DNA of 64,000 nt, taken from Ruminococcus sp. AM36-2AA. Lineage in GTDB: Bacteria > Bacillota > Clostridia > Lachnospirales > Lachnospiraceae. Position 1 is the first letter of the stretch. Every line of letters begins with the position of its first letter. Below the pieces are notes generated by a model. The model was given only the letters and a program-made list of their open reading frames with translations. It did no database searches and was not told where the DNA came from. The translations under genes and the position numbers were made by a program. The stretch spans positions 228,241-292,240 of the forward strand of contig NZ_QTYB01000002.1 in NCBI RefSeq assembly GCF_003461955.1, in the 5' to 3' direction. Shown here piece by piece: positions 60,695 to 64,000 of the stretch.

Positions 60695-61606
60695 ATGTTA
60701 GATGTTTGTTTACTTGGCTGCGGAGGAATGATGCCGCTGCCACGCAGATGGCTTACCGCGCTGATGACCCGCTATAATGGCAGCAGCCTGATGATCGACT
60801 GCGGGGAAGGTACCCAGGTGGCCATTAAAGAAAAGGGCTGGAGCTTCAAGCCTATAGACGTGATCTGTTTTACCCACTATCACGGGGATCATATCAGCGG
60901 ACTTCCGGGACTCCTTTTGACTATGGGAAATGCAGACCGCACAGAACCGCTGACTCTGGTAGGCCCAAGAGGACTGGAACGTGTGGTAAGCGCACTTCGT
61001 GTGATCGCACCGGAGCTGCCCTTTGAGATTAAATTTATCGAGATCACGAAACCGGAGGAGGTTCTGGAACTGAACGGTTACCGGATCACTGCATTTCGGG
61101 TGAACCATAATGTTACCTGCTATGGATATACCCTTGAGATCCTGCGCCAGGGAAAATTTTCTCCTGACAGTGCCAGTGCACATGAGATCCCGCTGAAATT
61201 CTGGAATCCGCTGCAGAAGGGACAGACTGTGGAGGATGAAGGAAGGATCTACACACCGGATATGGTGCTTGGTCCGCCAAGAAAAGGGATCAAGCTTACC
61301 TATACCACAGATACCAGACCGACAGAGTCTATTTTACGTAATGCAAAAGGTTCCGATCTTTTTATCTGTGAGGGAATGTACGGTGAAGATGACAAGATCG
61401 AAAAGGCAAAAGGCTACAAACACATGACGTTTCGTGAAGCGGCCACTCTTGCCCGTGATGCGGAAGTGGGGGAAATGTGGCTGACCCATTACAGCCCTTC
61501 TCTGGTACGTCCGGATGATTACATGGATACAGTACGTGAGATCTTTCCGAAGGCATGGCCGGGAAAAGACGGGAAGAGTGTGGAACTGAATTTTGAAGAG
61601 GACTGA
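60695..61606 (+). CDS. rnz: Ribonuclease Z
   Basis: 303 residues. The metallo-beta-lactamase motif [15 protein letters not shown] supplies zinc ligands. [17 protein letters not shown] and the FVCEGMYG-like segment fit the RNase Z family. [27 protein letters not shown] carries the C-terminal His. It trims the 3' end of tRNA precursors without encoded CCA. The tRNA-Ser genes at the window end lack encoded CCA, consistent with need for this enzyme. Confidence 0.92.
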   Translation: MLDVCLLGCGGMMPLPRRWLTALMTRYNGSSLMIDCGEGTQVAIKEKGWSFKPIDVICFTHYHGDHISGLPGLLLTMGNADRTEPLTLVGPRGLERVVSALRVIAPELPFEIKFIEITKPEEVLELNGYRITAFRVNHNVTCYGYTLEILRQGKFSPDSASAHEIPLKFWNPLQKGQTVEDEGRIYTPDMVLGPPRKGIKLTYTTDTRPTESILRNAKGSDLFICEGMYGEDDKIEKAKGYKHMTFREAATLARDAEVGEMWLTHYSPSLVRPDDYMDTVREIFPKAWPGKDGKSVELNFEED

Positions 61607-61611
61607 AAAAA

Positions 61612-62631
61612 ATGAAAGATACATTAATTCTTGGTATTGAGAGCTCCTGTGATGAAACGGCAGCTTCCGTTGTAAAAAATGGAAGGACTGTCTTATCAAA
61701 CGTGATTTCCTCACAGATCGAGATCCATAAACTGTACGGAGGTGTTGTACCGGAGATCGCTTCCAGAAATCATATAGAAAGGATCAACCAGGTCATCCAG
61801 GAAGCGCTGGACGAGGCAAATGTCACGCTGGATGATATTGATGCTATCGGTGTAACCTATGGACCGGGGCTTGTCGGTGCACTTCTTGTAGGTGTGGCAG
61901 AAGCCAAGGCTATTGCCTATGCAAGAAACCTGCCACTGGTAGGCGTGCATCATATAGAAGGCCATGTTTCTGCCAATTATATTGAGCATCCGGATTTGGA
62001 ACCGCCGTTTCTCTGTGCCATTGTATCCGGTGGACACACCCATCTTGTTATTGTGAAGGACTACGGCCAGTTTGAGATCCTGGGCCGAACCAGAGACGAT
62101 GCGGCAGGTGAGGCATTTGATAAGGTTGCACGTGCCATTGGGCTGGGATATCCGGGAGGACCGAAGATCGATAAGCTGGCAAAGGAAGGAAATCCGGACG
62201 CTATCGAGTTTCCACGTGCAAAAATCGGCGAAAATCCATATGATTTCAGCTTCAGCGGCGTGAAGTCCGCAGTTCTTAATTATTTAAACGGGGCAAAAAT
62301 GAAAGGTGAGGAAGTAAAACGTGCAGATATCGCGGCATCCTTCCAGAAAGCGGTTGTTGATGTGTTGGTAGAACATACCATGCAGGCAGCAGCTGATTTT
62401 GGCATGAAAAAGGTTGCCATTGCAGGAGGTGTTGCTTCCAACGGAGCACTTCGCACTGCTATGGAAAAAGCATGTACAGAACGTGGATACAAATTTTATC
62501 GTCCGTCACCGATATTCTGTACGGATAACGCAGCGATGATCGGTGTGGCAGCTTACTATGAATATATCAGGGGAACACGCCACAGCTGGGATCTGAATGC
62601 GGTTCCGAACCTGAAGCTTGGCGAAAGATAA
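61612..62631 (+). CDS. tsaD: tRNA threonylcarbamoyladenosine synthase TsaD
   Basis: 339 residues. Metal-binding [10 protein letters not shown], the nucleotide-site [10 protein letters not shown] and [13 protein letters not shown], and the opening [15 protein letters not shown] are all typical. It transfers the threonylcarbamoyl group to A37 of ANN-decoding tRNAs with TsaB and TsaE encoded just upstream. Confidence 0.97.
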   Translation: MKDTLILGIESSCDETAASVVKNGRTVLSNVISSQIEIHKLYGGVVPEIASRNHIERINQVIQEALDEANVTLDDIDAIGVTYGPGLVGALLVGVAEAKAIAYARNLPLVGVHHIEGHVSANYIEHPDLEPPFLCAIVSGGHTHLVIVKDYGQFEILGRTRDDAAGEAFDKVARAIGLGYPGGPKIDKLAKEGNPDAIEFPRAKIGENPYDFSFSGVKSAVLNYLNGAKMKGEEVKRADIAASFQKAVVDVLVEHTMQAAADFGMKKVAIAGGVASNGALRTAMEKACTERGYKFYRPSPIFCTDNAAMIGVAAYYEYIRGTRHSWDLNAVPNLKLGER

Positions 62632-62652
62632 AAGAATCCGGGGTAATTGATC

Positions 62653-63357
62653 ATGGGAGAGTGCAGAAATACAGCTATTGTCCTGGCAGCAGGCCAGGGA
62701 AAGAGAATGCACAGCAAAATACAGAAGCAGTTTATGGAGCTTGACGGGATGCCGGTGCTCTGTTATTCTCTGCGCTGTTTTCAGGAAAGTCCGCTGATCA
62801 GGGATGTGATCCTGGTAACAGGGGAGGAGTATGTTTTCTGGTGCAAAGAAGAAATCGTGGAAAAATATGGTTTTACAAAGGTTTCTGCTGTAGTATCCGG
62901 CGGAAAAGAACGGTACGATTCTGTTTATGAAGGACTTCGTGCGTGTAAAGACACAGAGTATGTGCTGATCCATGACGGTGCCAGACCATTTATTGATCAT
63001 GGGATCATTGAAAGAGGACTTATGGCAGCAGCACAGACAGGTGCCAGTGTTACAGGCATGCCTTCCAAGGATACAGTTAAGATCGCAGATGAGGATGGGA
63101 ATGTCAGTGAAACTCCGGATCGCAGCAGTGTATGGATCGTCCAGACTCCGCAGATCTTTCAGTACCCGCTGATCTATGGTGCATATACCAGCATTCGGCA
63201 GAAGGAAATGACCGGAATTACAGATGATGCCATGGTTGCAGAACATGAGACCGGGGTGAAGATCCGCTTTTCAGAAGGTTCTTATCGCAATATCAAGATC
63301 ACAACACCGGAAGATCTGGTGGTTGCGGAGGCATTTTTGAAGGAAAACAGAGAGTAG
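62653..63357 (+). CDS. ispD: 2-C-methyl-D-erythritol 4-phosphate cytidylyltransferase
   Basis: 234 residues from ATG 62653; a TTG six bases earlier is less likely. The CTP-binding loop is VLAAGQGKRMHSKIQKQF, followed by VLIHDGARPFID, and WIVQTPQIFQYPLI with TDDAMVAEH. It makes CDP-methylerythritol in the non-mevalonate isoprenoid pathway. It is the last gene of the tsa/rnz series; no typical terminator is evident before the tRNA promoter at 63458. Confidence 0.92.
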   Translation: MGECRNTAIVLAAGQGKRMHSKIQKQFMELDGMPVLCYSLRCFQESPLIRDVILVTGEEYVFWCKEEIVEKYGFTKVSAVVSGGKERYDSVYEGLRACKDTEYVLIHDGARPFIDHGIIERGLMAAAQTGASVTGMPSKDTVKIADEDGNVSETPDRSSVWIVQTPQIFQYPLIYGAYTSIRQKEMTGITDDAMVAEHETGVKIRFSEGSYRNIKITTPEDLVVAEAFLKENRE

Positions 63358-63457
63358 AATAGAGAGCAGAACAGGGTGAAAATCCCGGTAAATATGGACA
63401 TATAGCAGAAATTGAAGCTATATGTCCAATTTTTTGAAAAAAATATCAAATTTGTTA

Positions 63458-63486
63458 TTGACAGGGGAGATATTTGATGATAGAAT
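63458..63486 (+). promoter_or_regulatory. Promoter of tRNA-Ser(UGA)
   Basis: TTGACA (63458-63463), 17 bases, TAGAAT (63481-63486). Confidence 0.75.
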
Positions 63487-63535
63487 ACAACATGCGCTGA
63501 CAAAACAGCACAAAAAATGTTGAAAAACATTATAT

Positions 63536-63621
63536 GGAGAGATATCGAAGTGGTCATAACGAGGCGGTCTTGAAAACCGTTTGTCCGCAAGGGCGCGTGG
63601 GTTCGAATCCCACTCTCTCCG
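63536..63621 (+). tRNA. tRNA-Ser, anticodon TGA
   Basis: Acceptor GGAGAGA pairs with TCTCTCC, and the discriminator is G. The anticodon loop is CTTGAAA with anticodon TGA. A long variable arm (TTTGTCCGCAAGGGCG) marks a class II tRNA, and the T-arm loop is GTTCGAATC. The 3' CCA is not encoded. Confidence 0.97.
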
Positions 63622-63669
63622 TTTGTCAAATACAGAATAAAAACTTTTTAAAAAAAGTTAAAAAAGTAC

Positions 63670-63698
63670 TTGACAACATAAAAGATACGAGATATAAT
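63670..63698 (+). promoter_or_regulatory. Promoter of tRNA-Ser(GGA)
   Basis: TTGACA (63670-63675), 17 bases, TATAAT (63693-63698); perfect consensus. Confidence 0.85.
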
Positions 63699-63760
63699 AT
63701 CACCTGTCGCTGAGAACGGCAGAGATAAATATCAGAACTACTTAGTAAGTAGGGCAATTT

Positions 63761-63849
63761 GGAGAAGTACCCAAGCTGGCCGAAGGGGCTCCCCTGGAAA
63801 GGGAGTAGGTCGTTAACGCGGCGCGAGGGTTCAAATCCCTCCTTCTCCG
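63761..63849 (+). tRNA. tRNA-Ser, anticodon GGA
   Basis: Acceptor GGAGAAG pairs with CTTCTCC, discriminator G. The anticodon loop is CTGGAAA with anticodon GGA. It has a long variable arm, and the T-loop is GTTCAAATC. The CCA end is not encoded. Confidence 0.97.
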
Positions 63850-63898
63850 CTTTAATTTTTCTGAAGATTAAATGCTTCAAAAAAATTAAAAAAAGTTC

Positions 63899-63927
63899 TT
63901 GACAAGCAGTTGAGAATGAGATAAAAT
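63899..63927 (+). promoter_or_regulatory. Strong promoter, probably of an rRNA operon beyond the window
   Basis: TTGACA (63899-63904), 17 bases, TAAAAT (63922-63927). Confidence 0.75.
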
Positions 63928-63933
63928 AAACGA

Positions 63934-64000
63934 GCTGTCCGAGAGGCAGACACAACAAACCTTGATAACTAAACAGTGAAACACATACGATTCTCGAAAA
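63934..64000 (+). promoter_or_regulatory. Candidate rRNA operon leader, truncated at the window edge
   Basis: The segment CCTTGATAACTAAACAGTG resembles the box-A-like leader sequences that precede 16S rRNA in Firmicutes. No 16S sequence is reached. Confidence 0.5.

Noticed and set aside
63282..63958. Minus-strand frames over the tRNA genes with phrases such as ESGIRTHAPLRTNG and EGFEPSRRVNDLLP
   Set aside because: These are well-known spurious translations of tRNA-Ser antisense sequence.

Overview
The window looks like a chromosomal segment of an anaerobic, gut-type Firmicute of the Lachnospiraceae (Blautia/Roseburia-like; the genus cannot be fixed from sequence alone). Evidence: A-purine-rich ribosome binding sites, TTGACA-17-TATAAT promoters, HprK, a glycyl-radical microcompartment locus with fucose enzymes, meso-diaminopimelate dehydrogenase, DUF1002/DUF5685/DUF1846 proteins and GC content in the mid-40s. 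No insertion sequence, phage gene or CRISPR array was seen.

Layout. 1-1240: end of an FAD-dependent oxidoreductase. 1434-7657: a cobalamin-riboswitch operon with an exported CbiK-like chelatase, a two-domain surface protein, and a BtuF/BtuC/BtuD-type ABC importer. 7671-17763: housekeeping and envelope genes (DUF1002 protein, RlmI-like methyltransferase, a zinc-ribbon/DUF5685/J-domain trio, ddh, and two exported NlpC/P60 proteins). 17849-18748: a second cobalamin riboswitch ahead of an eight-cysteine mini-protein. 18819-19532: a PHP phosphatase on the minus strand.

19648-35122 holds a bacterial microcompartment of the aldolase-containing glycyl-radical (Grp/GRM5-like) type. It encodes a B12-independent propanediol dehydratase and its activase, a class II aldolase, CoA-acylating aldehyde dehydrogenase, zinc-type alcohol dehydrogenase, four hexamer shell proteins, PduL, a vertex protein, a PduS-like flavo/Fe-S protein, a PduT-like trimer, a DeoR regulator, an iron alcohol dehydrogenase and a PduO-like protein. 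Predicted flow: fuculose/rhamnulose-1-P to lactaldehyde, then 1,2-propanediol, then propionaldehyde, then propionyl-CoA/propionyl-P and propanol. L-fucose isomerase lies 6 kb further on, divergent from an AraC regulator; no sugar kinase is present in the window.

35232-63357 is mostly housekeeping: a Big_2-like exported protein, recQ followed by an intergenic region that may encode a structured RNA, an aldo/keto reductase with sbcD and sbcC, a DUF1846 protein, ftsH, uvrC, hprK, a ROK glucokinase, PBP1A, a YigZ-family protein, a cyclophilin, and the tsaE-tsaB-rimI-rnz-tsaD-ispD series. The window ends with two tRNA-Ser genes, each with its own promoter, and a third strong promoter whose leader resembles an rRNA operon leader; the 16S gene is probably just beyond the edge.

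Most promising for new biology: the riboswitch-controlled exported chelatase operon; the riboswitch-controlled cysteine-rich mini-protein; cobalamin-type accessory proteins kept in a B12-independent microcompartment; the orphan promoter and RNA-like region after recQ; and a dispersed short hairpin family.
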